This document shows, one piece after another, positions 1-5,739 of a stretch of DNA of 8,370 bases. The stretch lies in assembly GCA_001873165.1 (NCBI GenBank), contig MNYO01000014.1, positions 1-8,370 of the forward strand, written 5' to 3'. The position numbers were made by a program, and so were the translations under genes. Source of the stretch: Candidatus Gracilibacteria bacterium CG2_30_37_12 (lineage in GTDB: Bacteria > Patescibacteriota > Gracilibacteria > BD1-5 > UBA2023). Within the stretch, counting starts at the first letter, position 1. Each line of letters opens with the position of its first letter. Under the pieces are notes generated by a model. It was not told the DNA's origin, searched no databases, and was given only the letters and a program-made list of their open reading frames with translations.

Positions 1-1
1 T

Positions 2-220
2 CGCTATACTCACAAGAAGACTCGTTCTGCATACTTTTCTCTGAGACGAAACTTGCAATATCTGTTTGTTTGGTATAATCGTCAGTGAAAACTTGCAATA
101 CCGAATACTACCAATTGATTGGAATGATACTTTTCTCATCTGAAATCCAAAGTACGGATTCATAGATGATTAAAAAAGGAGAGAAAAATCAAACTGATTC
201 TTTCTCTCCTACTCGGGTAA
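2..220 (+). CDS. Transposase, C-terminal end only (IS256/IS1249-like DDE type)
   Basis: The reading frame enters from outside the window and ends at TAA 218-220, giving 72 residues with TGA read as glycine. Four in-frame TGA codons (86, 116, 125 and 167) fall at residues 29, 39, 42 and 56. The core reads NTTNGLEGYFSHLKSK, then RIHRGLKKERK. This resembles the C-terminal block of IS256/IS1249-like transposases, in which the glutamate of the LEG motif is the last acidic residue of the DDE catalytic triad and the HRGL motif follows. Two of the TGA codons supply the glycines of LEG and HRG, which argues for glycine rather than tryptophan. The protein would cut and rejoin the ends of an insertion sequence. 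Four of its five glycines are UGA, so the element looks adapted to a code-25 host. Whether the rest is intact lies outside the window. The family assignment rests on motif recall. Confidence 0.8.
171..210 (-). terminator. Intrinsic terminator on the minus strand, inside the transposase 3' end
   Basis: Read on the minus strand, AGGAGAGAAA (210-201) pairs with TTTCTCTCCT (186-177). One unpaired G at 200 and a further 4-bp stem (199-196 with 190-187) enclose a 5-nt loop. The stem is followed directly by six T (176-171 complement), which is a typical intrinsic terminator. It would stop transcripts that escape the dnaB terminator and run antisense into the transposase. The same bases encode the last codons of the transposase. 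Confidence 0.55.
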
Positions 221-274
221 AACCTATCATTCCAGCCACACACTATTTTCTATTAAGCCGAATTTTAGTATAAA

Positions 275-292
275 TATGGAGATATCTCCATA
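275..292. repeat. 18-bp perfect palindrome
   Basis: TATGGAGATATCTCCATA is its own reverse complement, centred on GATATC. It lies 55 bp after the transposase stop and 28 bp before the dnaB terminator. It could be an operator, a protein-binding site or part of an insertion-sequence end. There is no T-run beside it, so it is not an obvious terminator. Confidence 0.5.
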
Positions 293-320
293 AGTTAACA
301 ACTTATCTATAACTATTCTA

Positions 321-356
321 AAAACACTCTTCCAGTTTGAACTGGAAGAGTGTTTT
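321..356 (-). terminator. dnaB terminator, probably two-way
   Basis: Arms 321-337 and 340-356 are perfectly complementary over 17 bp. In practice this gives a stem of about 15 bp, with core CACTCTTCCAG, and a 6-nt loop. It lies 17 bp after the dnaB stop codon. On the minus strand the stem is followed by five T, and on the plus strand it ends in four T, so it may stop transcription from both sides. Confidence 0.85.
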
Positions 357-373
357 AAATCTGAAATGTTTTT

Positions 374-1708
374 TTAATCTTCGTATCCTCCTTCTCGAGA
401 CCTTTCCACGTCATAGAATTTCATGTATTTTTTCTCAAATTTAAGATCCACTCCTCCGACTGGTCCGTTACGATTTTTTCGGACAAATACATTGGTAATT
501 CCTTTATTTTCTGTGAATTCATCATAGTAATCTTCTCGGTAGATCATAAGTACAACATCGGCATCTTGCTCAATCGAACCAGATTCTCGGAGATCAGAGA
601 GAATTGGTTCTTTTGTGACACGAGATTCTACCGCACGAGAGAGTTGTGAAAGTGCCATAATCGGTACCTCAAGTTCACGAGCGAGAGATTTTATTCCACG
701 GCTGATATCAGATATTTCTTGTACACGATTCATCGGATTTCCGGCACTCATAAGTTGGAGGTAATCGATGACGATGAAGTCGAGTCCAGATTCGAGTTTG
801 AGACGACGAGCTTTGGATTTTATCTCCAAGAGATTTCCTGCAGCAGAATCATCGATATAGATATTTGCCTTGGAAAGGCGCTCGAGAGCATCACCCATTC
901 GCATAAATTCCTCATCTGCCAGTTCTCCTTTTTGAAGTTTCCAACTATCAACCCCCATAGTTGCACAGATAAGTCGATCCGTGAGCTGCTCTTTACTCAT
1001 TTCCAAAGAGAATACAGCAACACTTTTTCCTTCCTCTGCGATATTTTGAGCGATATTGAGAGCGAGAGCAGTCTTACCCATAGATGGACGAGCTGCGAGT
1101 ATCACCATATCTCCTGGTTTAAATCCCCCTATCTTTCCATCTAGACTTCGAAATCCTGTATGAGTAATCCCATCATTGGCACGATCGGGGTTTTCATGAA
1201 TCTCAGCAAATGCCTCATACCGAAGATTGATAATATCTCGAATATGGACGAGTTTATTTTGTATGAAAGTTTGCGTAACTGTAAAAAGCGATTGTTCTGC
1301 TTTCTCGAGAAGTTTATTGATATCGGATTCCTCATCGTACCCTGCGAGAAGTATATCATTTCCGGCTTTTATGAGCTTACGGAGAATACCCTTTTGTTTC
1401 ACAATCTGGGCATATTGGTAGATATTTGCACTGGTAAAAATAGATTCTGTGAGCTGTATCAAATATGCATTTCCTCCAATCTTTTCAAGATTCTGTCGAT
1501 CATCCAGATATTCACGAACTGTTAAGATATCAATCGGTTTATTGCGTGCAAAAAGGTCCATCATCGCTCCATAAATGAGTCCATTGTTAGGATCGTAAAA
1601 ATCTGCCTCTACTAACAAAGCTGAAACCTGAAACATCCCCTCTTTATCGAGGAGGATAGAACCAAGAACTCCGTGTTCTGCTTCTTGGGAATGTGGAGGG
1701 ATTTTCAT
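374..1708 (-). CDS. dnaB: Replicative DNA helicase DnaB
   Basis: Hexameric ATP-driven helicase that unwinds DNA at the replication fork and works with primase. The protein has 444 residues, a normal family length. The N-terminal helical domain occupies about 1-100, starting MKIPPHSQEAEHGVLGSILL, the classic DnaB opening, which fixes the start. A linker spans about 105-175, and the RecA-like domain runs from 180 to the end. Visible motifs are Walker A ARPSMGKT (206-213), catalytic Glu236 in SLEMS, Walker B FIVIDYLQL (311-319), the SQLSR region (354-358) and the arginine-finger segment VRKNRNGPVG (409-418). No intein or in-frame TGA is present although the protein has about 30 glycines. It lies 20 nt downstream of the TPR gene on the same strand and is probably co-transcribed with it. 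No Shine-Dalgarno site precedes the start; the upstream bases are CCAACCACTATCCT. Confidence 0.97.
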   Translation of the reverse strand: MKIPPHSQEAEHGVLGSILLDKEGMFQVSALLVEADFYDPNNGLIYGAMMDLFARNKPIDILTVREYLDDRQNLEKIGGNAYLIQLTESIFTSANIYQYAQIVKQKGILRKLIKAGNDILLAGYDEESDINKLLEKAEQSLFTVTQTFIQNKLVHIRDIINLRYEAFAEIHENPDRANDGITHTGFRSLDGKIGGFKPGDMVILAARPSMGKTALALNIAQNIAEEGKSVAVFSLEMSKEQLTDRLICATMGVDSWKLQKGELADEEFMRMGDALERLSKANIYIDDSAAGNLLEIKSKARRLKLESGLDFIVIDYLQLMSAGNPMNRVQEISDISRGIKSLARELEVPIMALSQLSRAVESRVTKEPILSDLRESGSIEQDADVVLMIYREDYYDEFTENKGITNVFVRKNRNGPVGGVDLKFEKKYMKFYDVERSREGGYED

Positions 1709-1728
1709 AGGATAGTGGTTGGTTTTTT

Positions 1729-2673
1729 TTATTCTTCAATCTTAAAATTATTTTCCATCTCAAGTTCTATTTTTACTTTTTTTATGAGGTCTTGAATTTT
1801 AGTATTGTATGGGTCGATGGCTTGAATCTTCTTGAGACTTTCGAGAGCAGCAGTCCGTTCCTCGAGATTGATATGATTAATAACGGTGAGGTAGAGAATA
1901 TCGGTATTGTGAGGATTTTTCTTGAGGAAGAGATAAGCATATTCATTGGATTCCTTATTATTTCCGAGCTGATGTCCGAGATTCGCGAGCATATCCACTG
2001 TTTCTGTATTATTTTCATCGAGAGAGAGAAGTCTCTTATAGATCTCGTAAGCGATTTCGTACTTTCCCTGAATAGAGAGAGCAAAGCCGAGTTTCAAATA
2101 GAGTTCTGGATCGGTATCATTCATGAGAATGAGATCCTTGTAAATAAGTTCTGCTTTCTTGTAATCTCGATCTTTTTCATAGATAGAAGCGAGAAGACAA
2201 TTCAAATCTTTGTTGAATTTTTCTATAGAAAGTCCTTCAATGATTCGTGCTCGAGCTTCGCTGAATTCTCCACGAGCAATACGGGTTTTGATAGATTTTA
2301 TAAGATCGGTGATGTGTTGTTTTTGGTCTCCAGAAAGCATTTCTTTATCTTCGGACTGCTCTGTTTTTTCTACTTCTGAAACTCATTCGATTTCATCCGA
2401 TAATGCCTCTATGCCTTTCATTGTTTCTACAGAAACAGGAGATTCCACTCTTTTTTTCTCTGACGTAATCATTTGCTCATTTTGTTCCTGTCTGAGGCGT
2501 GCTTTTTGTTCCTCAATAATCTTTTCGGCTGTTTTTTTCTCTCAGAGAAAAGCTCGAAATTTGAGGTATGAGTGATAGATGCTGTGAAGTATATGGAAAG
2601 CTATATATACGAGGTTTAATCCGAGAAAAGCAATCTCATATTTCACTACAGTATTGGAAAAGAAGATATCCAT
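1729..2673 (-). CDS. Membrane-anchored TPR-repeat protein (UGA-containing)
   Basis: The gene encodes 314 residues when TGA at 2385-2383 (residue 97) and 2544-2542 (residue 44) are read as glycine; under the standard code only residues 112-314 remain. The N-terminus (MDIFFSNTVVKYEIAF onward) contains one hydrophobic segment at about 14-33. A highly charged helix follows at about 45-70, then a Glu/Lys/Ser-rich stretch to about 115, then several helix-turn-helix units from about 120 to 290. The units carry TPR-like spacing, for example LLASIYEKDRDYKKAELIY and LKLGFALSIQGKYEIAYEIY. TPR proteins act as scaffolds for protein binding; the partner here is unknown. An alternative start at 2706 adds 11 residues, but the -10 box at 2705-2710 would cover it, so 2673 is preferred. 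It precedes dnaB by 20 nt and probably shares its transcript. No role in replication is shown by the sequence. Confidence 0.8.
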
Positions 2674-2704
2674 GAAAATGATAGAGGGGGAATAGAATAT
2701 CCGC

Positions 2705-2731
2705 ATTATATAGATTTCTCAATTTTTTCAA
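2705..2731 (-). promoter_or_regulatory. Putative promoter of the TPR-dnaB unit
   Basis: On the minus strand TTGAAA (2731-2726) is followed after 15 bp by a perfect TATAAT (2710-2705). The spacing is shorter than the ideal 17 bp. Transcription would start near 2698 and leave about 25 nt before the ATG at 2673. Confidence 0.45.
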
Positions 2732-2760
2732 GGAATACTTATAAAAAATAGAAAGAAATC

Positions 2761-2788
2761 TTGGAGAAACTAAAGAATCCCATATACT
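2761..2788 (+). promoter_or_regulatory. Putative promoter of the His-rich membrane protein gene
   Basis: TTGGAG (2761-2766) and TATACT (2783-2788) are separated by 16 bp, a reasonable sigma70-type pair. Transcription would begin near 2795, about 30 nt before the ATG at 2826. It is divergent from the TPR promoter at 2705-2731. Confidence 0.4.
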
Positions 2789-2825
2789 TGCTGTACAAAG
2801 AAATATTTTTTACTCGCTTGATATT

Positions 2826-3449
2826 ATGAAATATTCTCCACGATCGCCTTTTATTTTGATCACTATAGGACTGATATTTGCTCTTCTCTGAGGAGTCCTT
2901 GTGCTCTTATTTGATGGACAGGATGAGGTACACTACCATGCAAATATTGCTGTATTTATAAATGGCGAAAAAGTGAACTTTGATAATCCAAAATATATGG
3001 AGGAAGAAACTTCTAAATGTTCAATCGATCCAATGAAACAACAACCTATAGATCGTGTACATTTCCATGAAAATGATGGAAATCTCGTACATGTTCATTC
3101 GGCTGGAGTGGCCTATGGACATCTTATGAGTAATATCGGCTGGAGTTTCGGGAAAGATTATTTGATAGACGATACAGGGAAAATGTATACAAATAGTGCT
3201 TCTGGAAGTATGCACTTCATCCTCAATGGAAAGTCAATTGATAATCCATTCAACCGTGCTATCTCCAGTGAAGATCGACTTCTCATAGATTATGGATCAC
3301 TAACCGATGAAGTTCTCGAAAAAACAGAATTCACACAAGTTGCTACAACGGCCCACAAAGCCAATACAGAAGATGATCCGAATAGTTGCTATGGAGGAGT
3401 TTCCTCAAATATTCTCGATATTATTCGCAATAAAATTCTCGGGAGATAA
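2826..3449 (+). CDS. Membrane-anchored His-rich protein of unknown function
   Basis: The gene encodes 207 residues with one in-frame TGA (2889-2891, residue 22) read as glycine. The TGA lies inside the N-terminal hydrophobic segment (about 9-29, FILITIGLIFALL then GGVLVLLF), so a standard-code start at GTG 2901 would lose the membrane anchor. The outer part begins with VHYHANIAVFINGEKV (His36, His38). VHFHENDG (His79, His81), VHVHS (His89, His91) and His99 follow, then FILNGKSIDNPFNRAI and the strongly predicted strand DRLLIDYGS. Paired HxH motifs suggest metal binding, which is inference. Cys65 and Cys188 could form a disulfide. I recall similar HYHANFAVFING proteins as hypothetical proteins in other CPR genomes but cannot verify this here. 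It is a single gene, with a divergent neighbour upstream and a shared terminator downstream. Confidence 0.8.
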
Positions 3450-3495
3450 AATAAGTATTCTGAAAATTGGATTTTAATAGAAAAAGAAACTTGAA

Positions 3496-3535
3496 ATTAA
3501 AAAGAATCCTTGTAAAAACAAGGATTCTTTTTAAT
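3496..3535. terminator. Two-way terminator between convergent genes
   Basis: Arms 3496-3513 and 3518-3535 pair perfectly over 18 bp around an AAAA loop, with core GAATCCTTGT and ACAAGGATTC. A-runs on one side and T-runs on the other make it work in both directions. It sits 46 bp after the His-rich protein gene and 5 bp after the end of the PLD gene, so it serves both. Confidence 0.9.
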
Positions 3536-3540
3536 GAATT

Positions 3541-4593
3541 TTACTTTTTAGTCCTTGGACAATCGGATTCAAAAACCGAGTGAAACATTTTTACGAACTC
3601 GGGAGAACTTCTCATAAGTATGCCAATCTCACGATTATTGTCGAGAGAATTCGTACTATAGTTCTCGCTTCCGAGGTAGCTATAGATGTCATCTATAAGA
3701 GCGGATTTTGCATGAATAATAGGTTTCTTGGAAGTTCGGATATCGATTCCTTTACTCACGAGAAGTGCTATAGCTTCGGTGTTGGATGGTACTTTCGATG
3801 GATCTGCCATACAGAGAGTTACAGGAATTCCATCGCTGACTTTTTGAGTCAGGATATCGAGAATGCTCGAATCTCAGAAATTCTCGGCGTAGAGAAATAT
3901 ATCTTTGTGAGCACTAGTAAGTAGAGTCTCTATTTTCTTCCTACTATTAATAGGGGATACGACAAGATTATTTGTGCTTTCTGATATCTCCCGTCCTTCA
4001 AAATCGGCAGAAAATATATTTTGGAGTGTCTGTAAATCAGCACCGTCCGTCCCGATGACATAGAACTCACGATTGTATACGAAACTTGAGTAGCTCAGAT
4101 TTCCTGTCGTTATAATATACGTATTATCGATGATTAGGAGTTTGGTATGTACGAAATTGTAGAGTTTGGAATTATCATACGTGACAGAAACTCCTGCGGT
4201 TTGAAGCGTCTTGAAAGTTTTCGTGTTGATAGTAGTTCCACCGAATACATTTTTTTCGAGAACGACTCGTACATCAACTCCTCGTTTTTTCGCATCTTTC
4301 AAAGCCTGTATGATTCGTTTTTCTGTCAGAATATACACTTCTACGAGCACTTGTTGCTTCGCTCCATCTATCATAGAAACGATTCTATCAAGCACTTTTT
4401 TGTCGGGAGTCGTCAGTATTTTCACACTTCTTGGCTCGATTTTGTCGACGGAGAAATCCTGTAAAGTTTGTGTGGTTTCTTGTTTCTGTTCTGTGAGTTT
4501 CGTTTTTTGCTCGTGAAATTGCCAGTACTCGTTGGTGCAGGATGAGAGGAAGAAGAAGGGAGCGAGAAGGAATATGATATTTTTACGGAACAT
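3541..4593 (-). CDS. Phospholipase D-superfamily lipoprotein (UGA-containing)
   Basis: The gene encodes 350 residues with one in-frame TGA (3876-3874, residue 240) read as glycine; the standard code would split it into two pieces. Residues 1-19 form a lipoprotein signal, with a basic start, a hydrophobic core and lipobox LSSC, with Cys19 as the lipid-modified residue. A Gln/Thr/Lys-rich linker follows to about 55, then two PLD-like halves. The first HKD motif is HTKLLIIDNTYIITTGN (His149, Lys151, Asp156, Asn165). The second is HAKSALIDDIYSYLGSEN (His294, Lys296, Asp301, Asn311). Family members cleave phosphodiesters in phospholipids or nucleic acids, or transfer phosphatidyl groups as in cardiolipin synthase. 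The substrate cannot be told from sequence. The lipid anchor puts the enzyme outside the cytoplasmic membrane, so lipid or extracellular DNA are both possible. It follows the 92-aa gene by 10 nt. No Shine-Dalgarno site is seen. Confidence 0.9.
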
Positions 4594-4603
4594 AAGTAGG
4601 GGA

Positions 4604-4882
4604 TTATATAAACACTATTTTTCTCTCTGTTTTCGGAATCCCAAAAGTCTTGAAACTTTCCTCGATGCGTTCTTTGATAGATTCCTGGTGATTAGAAAGT
4701 TCCATATTGACGATGGGTTTAAGTGTTTTTATAGTAATGCGAGTGGGTGTGATTTTGACAGATTCTATATAGTTCACAAGCTCTCATTTTCCGAGTTTTG
4801 TCAGACTATCACGAACCGCATTCCAGGCGAGCGCGGATATGATGGCAGGATTGCTTGTTTGTGAACTCAAATTGAGATGCAT
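4604..4882 (-). CDS. Small protein, 92 aa, possibly DUF721/DciA-like (UGA-containing)
   Basis: The reading frame runs from ATG 4882 to TAA 4604, with one TGA (4786-4784, residue 33, KLGKGELV) read as glycine. An in-frame TAG 30 nt upstream limits the start. The sequence begins MHLNLSSQTSNPAIISALAW. It then has a central stretch VKITPTRITIKTLKPIVNME, in which charged and hydrophobic residues alternate as in beta strands. A helical, acidic region (NHQESIKERIEESFKTF) and a short strand (KIVFI) follow. This fold order, with a 'phrase' like KTLKPIVNMEL, resembles DUF721/DciA-like small proteins that bind DNA or helicase, but I cannot confirm it and the length is short. It is probably co-transcribed with the PLD gene, whose ATG is 10 nt downstream. 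Neither the partner nor the function can be deduced. Confidence 0.7.
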
Positions 4883-4900
4883 AGAGTGGAGAATTTTTGT

Positions 4901-4915
4901 AAATAGTGTCTATTT
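4901..4915. repeat. Short inverted repeat upstream of the 92-aa gene
   Basis: AAATAG (4901-4906) and CTATTT (4910-4915) are perfect 6-bp arms around TGT. The repeat lies 18 bp upstream of the ATG at 4882, where an operator could act. No convincing -35/-10 pair was found beside it; the best is TTGCTA with TACACT at 15 bp on the minus strand. Confidence 0.3.
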
Positions 4916-4977
4916 TTTTAAGTGTATCTTTTTTATGAAAATAGCAAGTAGAGAGCGTGAAGATTTATGAAAATAAC

Positions 4978-5002
4978 AAAACCTCCGACGAGCGGAGGTT
5001 TT
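4978..5002. terminator. Intrinsic terminator after the 98-aa gene
   Basis: AAAACCTCCG (4978-4987) pairs with CGGAGGTTTT (4993-5002) over 10 bp with a 5-nt loop ACGAG. On the minus strand the stem ends in TTTT followed by a T-rich tail (GTTATTTTC), fitting termination of the 98-aa transcript. It also separates that transcript from the 92-aa/PLD unit downstream. Confidence 0.75.
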
Positions 5003-5091
5003 GGCTAATTGATGGAAAGCCTCTCAGATATATCTCTGGGGACTAACTCGGACGACCACGGATTCCGTGGTGCTTATAGTGCTTATATAAT
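5003..5091 (-). other. Structured 3' region of the 98-aa transcript
   Basis: These 89 bp lie between the stop codon at 5092 and the terminator. They hold a perfect 7-bp hairpin, ACCACGG (5055-5061) with CCGTGGT (5065-5071), a 10-bp palindrome AGATATATCT (5026-5035), and a weak GGCT/AGCC pairing near 5003-5021. The stretch is more GC-rich than the surrounding intergenic DNA. It does not fold as a tRNA by eye. It may be a 3' untranslated region or a small RNA; no function is assigned. Confidence 0.3.
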
Positions 5092-5388
5092 CTATACCCT
5101 ATGTTCCTGTCTTGTTTCTCTTATCTGATAAACTTTATCCGCCACCTTTTGACATGTTCATTCTATGACATTTCCACGATTATTCATTACATAATCTATC
5201 AGGCTGAGTCTTGCTCGACATTCTTCTGAGCCTGTATCTCAACGGCTATGAGCGGCATTAACTGCCCTTTGTTCGCTTCTTAATTGCTCATCATTTATAT
5301 TATGGAGAAACTCTCTGTATTCTTCTGTACATTGAAATCAATCTTTATCTGAATGAAGGAAACTGAAGGTGAAGTTCATAATCTGCAT
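5092..5388 (-). CDS. Unrecognised small protein, 98 aa, three UGA codons
   Basis: With TGA read as glycine an open frame runs from ATG 5388 to TAG 5092. TGA codons fall at residues 17, 50 and 77 (5340-5338, 5241-5239, 5160-5158), that is three of the five glycines. The protein is soluble, charged and apparently mostly helical. It starts MQIMNFTFSFLHSDKDGFQ, with TEEYREFLHNINDEQLRSEQ and KVADKVYQIRETRQEHR further on, and contains three cysteines (20, 58, 79). There is no signal peptide or membrane segment. I recognise no family. Coding is supported by the normal composition, the placement of TGA, a promoter upstream (5443-5471) and a terminator downstream (4978-5002). Starts at 5379, 5418 and 5436 are also in frame. 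The gene is divergent from nrdA. It could be an accessory or phage-derived protein; that is a guess. Confidence 0.65.
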
Positions 5389-5400
5389 ATTAAGATATAA

Positions 5401-5453
5401 TATATAGGTGTATTGCATTATAAATGCATAATACATAGGGGTATTACATCATA
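5401..5453. repeat. Pair of imperfect 22-bp direct repeats, 31 bp apart
   Basis: Copies 5401-5422 and 5432-5453 match at 18 of 22 positions, with cores ATAGGTGTATTGCAT (5404-5418) and ATAGGGGTATTACAT (5435-5449). The 31-bp period is three helical turns, so both copies face the same side of the DNA. The second copy covers the -10 box of the 98-aa promoter and the first lies in its leader, as expected of a repressor site. Confidence 0.55.
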
Positions 5454-5471
5454 TTCAAAATAAAAAGTCAA
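5443..5471 (-). promoter_or_regulatory. Promoter of the 98-aa gene
   Basis: On the minus strand TTGACT (5471-5466) and TGTAAT (5448-5443) are separated by exactly 17 bp. Transcription would start near 5436, leaving about 47 nt before the ATG at 5388. Confidence 0.5.
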
Positions 5472-5585
5472 ATTTTGTACCTTTCATTTAAACAACACAT
5501 ATGACGCATTTGTCCTAATCTTGGATATAAATTTTCATAGTATCCTCACTACAAGGCTTTTTTTAAAAAATTCACGTAAATTCTT

Positions 5586-5613
5586 TTGACAATATATAGT
5601 ATTTGCATATACC
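5586..5613 (+). promoter_or_regulatory. Putative nrdA promoter
   Basis: A perfect -35 box TTGACA (5586-5591) is followed after 16 bp by TATACC (5608-5613), a weaker -10 box. Transcription would start near 5620, at the first NrdR-like box, and produce a leader of about 120 nt before the ATG at 5740. Confidence 0.5.
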
Positions 5614-5619
5614 AGTTAA

Positions 5620-5635
5620 ACACTATAGGTAGTTT
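5620..5635 (+). promoter_or_regulatory. NrdR-like box 1
   Basis: ACACTATAGGTAGTTT matches the NrdR box consensus ACACTATATATAGTGT at 13 of 16 positions. It lies at the predicted start of transcription of nrdA, where a bound NrdR repressor would block RNA polymerase. NrdR is the nucleotide-sensing repressor of bacterial RNR genes; its own gene is not in this window. Confidence 0.6.
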
Positions 5636-5650
5636 TAATGACATTCCAGA

Positions 5651-5666
5651 TAGTGCTATATAGTGC
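5651..5666 (+). promoter_or_regulatory. NrdR-like box 2, within a 10-bp tandem repeat
   Basis: The right half TATATAGTGC matches nine of ten consensus positions, while the left half is poor (nine of sixteen overall). It starts exactly 31 bp after box 1, the usual spacing of NrdR box pairs, and this supports the call. The box overlaps a perfect tandem duplication of TAGTGCTATA (5651-5660 and 5661-5670), which may explain the altered left half. Confidence 0.5.
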
Positions 5667-5739
5667 TATAAATTATTCAAATTTTCCTCCAGTTTTCCCT
5701 TTGTATTCATCTTTATTATTTCATTTTACTCATTTCATT

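Larger units (their letters stand above)
1..292 (+). mobile_element. Right-hand part of an insertion sequence (boundary uncertain)
   Basis: The transposase end at 2-220 implies that the window begins inside an insertion sequence. The right boundary is not visible with certainty. The 18-bp palindrome at 275-292 and the dnaB terminator at 321-356 set a plausible outer limit. No terminal inverted repeat can be matched because the left end is missing, and no target-site duplication can be checked. The end coordinate given here is a guess tied to the palindrome. Confidence 0.4.
5389..5739. promoter_or_regulatory. Divergent regulatory region between the 98-aa gene and nrdA
   Basis: About 350 bp without a gene, very AT-rich. 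It holds the minus-strand promoter and direct repeats (5401-5471), a 110-bp stretch (5472-5585) with only an A/T tract at 5558-5570 and no further recognisable signal, then the nrdA promoter and the two NrdR-like boxes (5586-5666). The last 70 bp before nrdA are pyrimidine-rich leader with no Shine-Dalgarno site. Confidence 0.6.

Noticed and set aside
49..100. Two copies of AAACTTGCAATA (49-60 and 89-100)
   Set aside because: Only two copies, 40 bp apart and in different reading frames inside the transposase; no CRISPR-like array and no evident role.
2..220. UGA as tryptophan (table 4)
   Set aside because: Would give LEW and HRW in the transposase core and Trp in other small-residue contexts; UGG already encodes normal Trp positions in NrdA.
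303..311. TTATCTATA as a DnaA box
   Set aside because: Only seven of nine match TTATCCACA, it is single, and no AT-rich origin structure or box cluster surrounds it.
719..1525. Plus-strand open frames opposite dnaB
   Set aside because: Low-complexity Ser/Ile/Phe/Cys-rich shadows of a clearly coding minus strand.
4883..4977. Promoter for the 92-aa/PLD unit
   Set aside because: No -35/-10 pair with acceptable spacing; TTGCTA with TACACT at 15 bp is too weak to list as a feature.
5101..5286. Plus-strand frame opposite the 98-aa gene
   Set aside because: Composition (Ser, Ile, Cys, Phe rich) is typical of an antisense shadow; the minus strand has the promoter, terminator and ordinary composition.
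5638..5739. Longer nrdA start at ATG 5638
   Set aside because: The extra 34 residues are not cone sequence, and these bases carry NrdR box 2 and a pyrimidine-rich leader. The family N-terminus begins at 5740.
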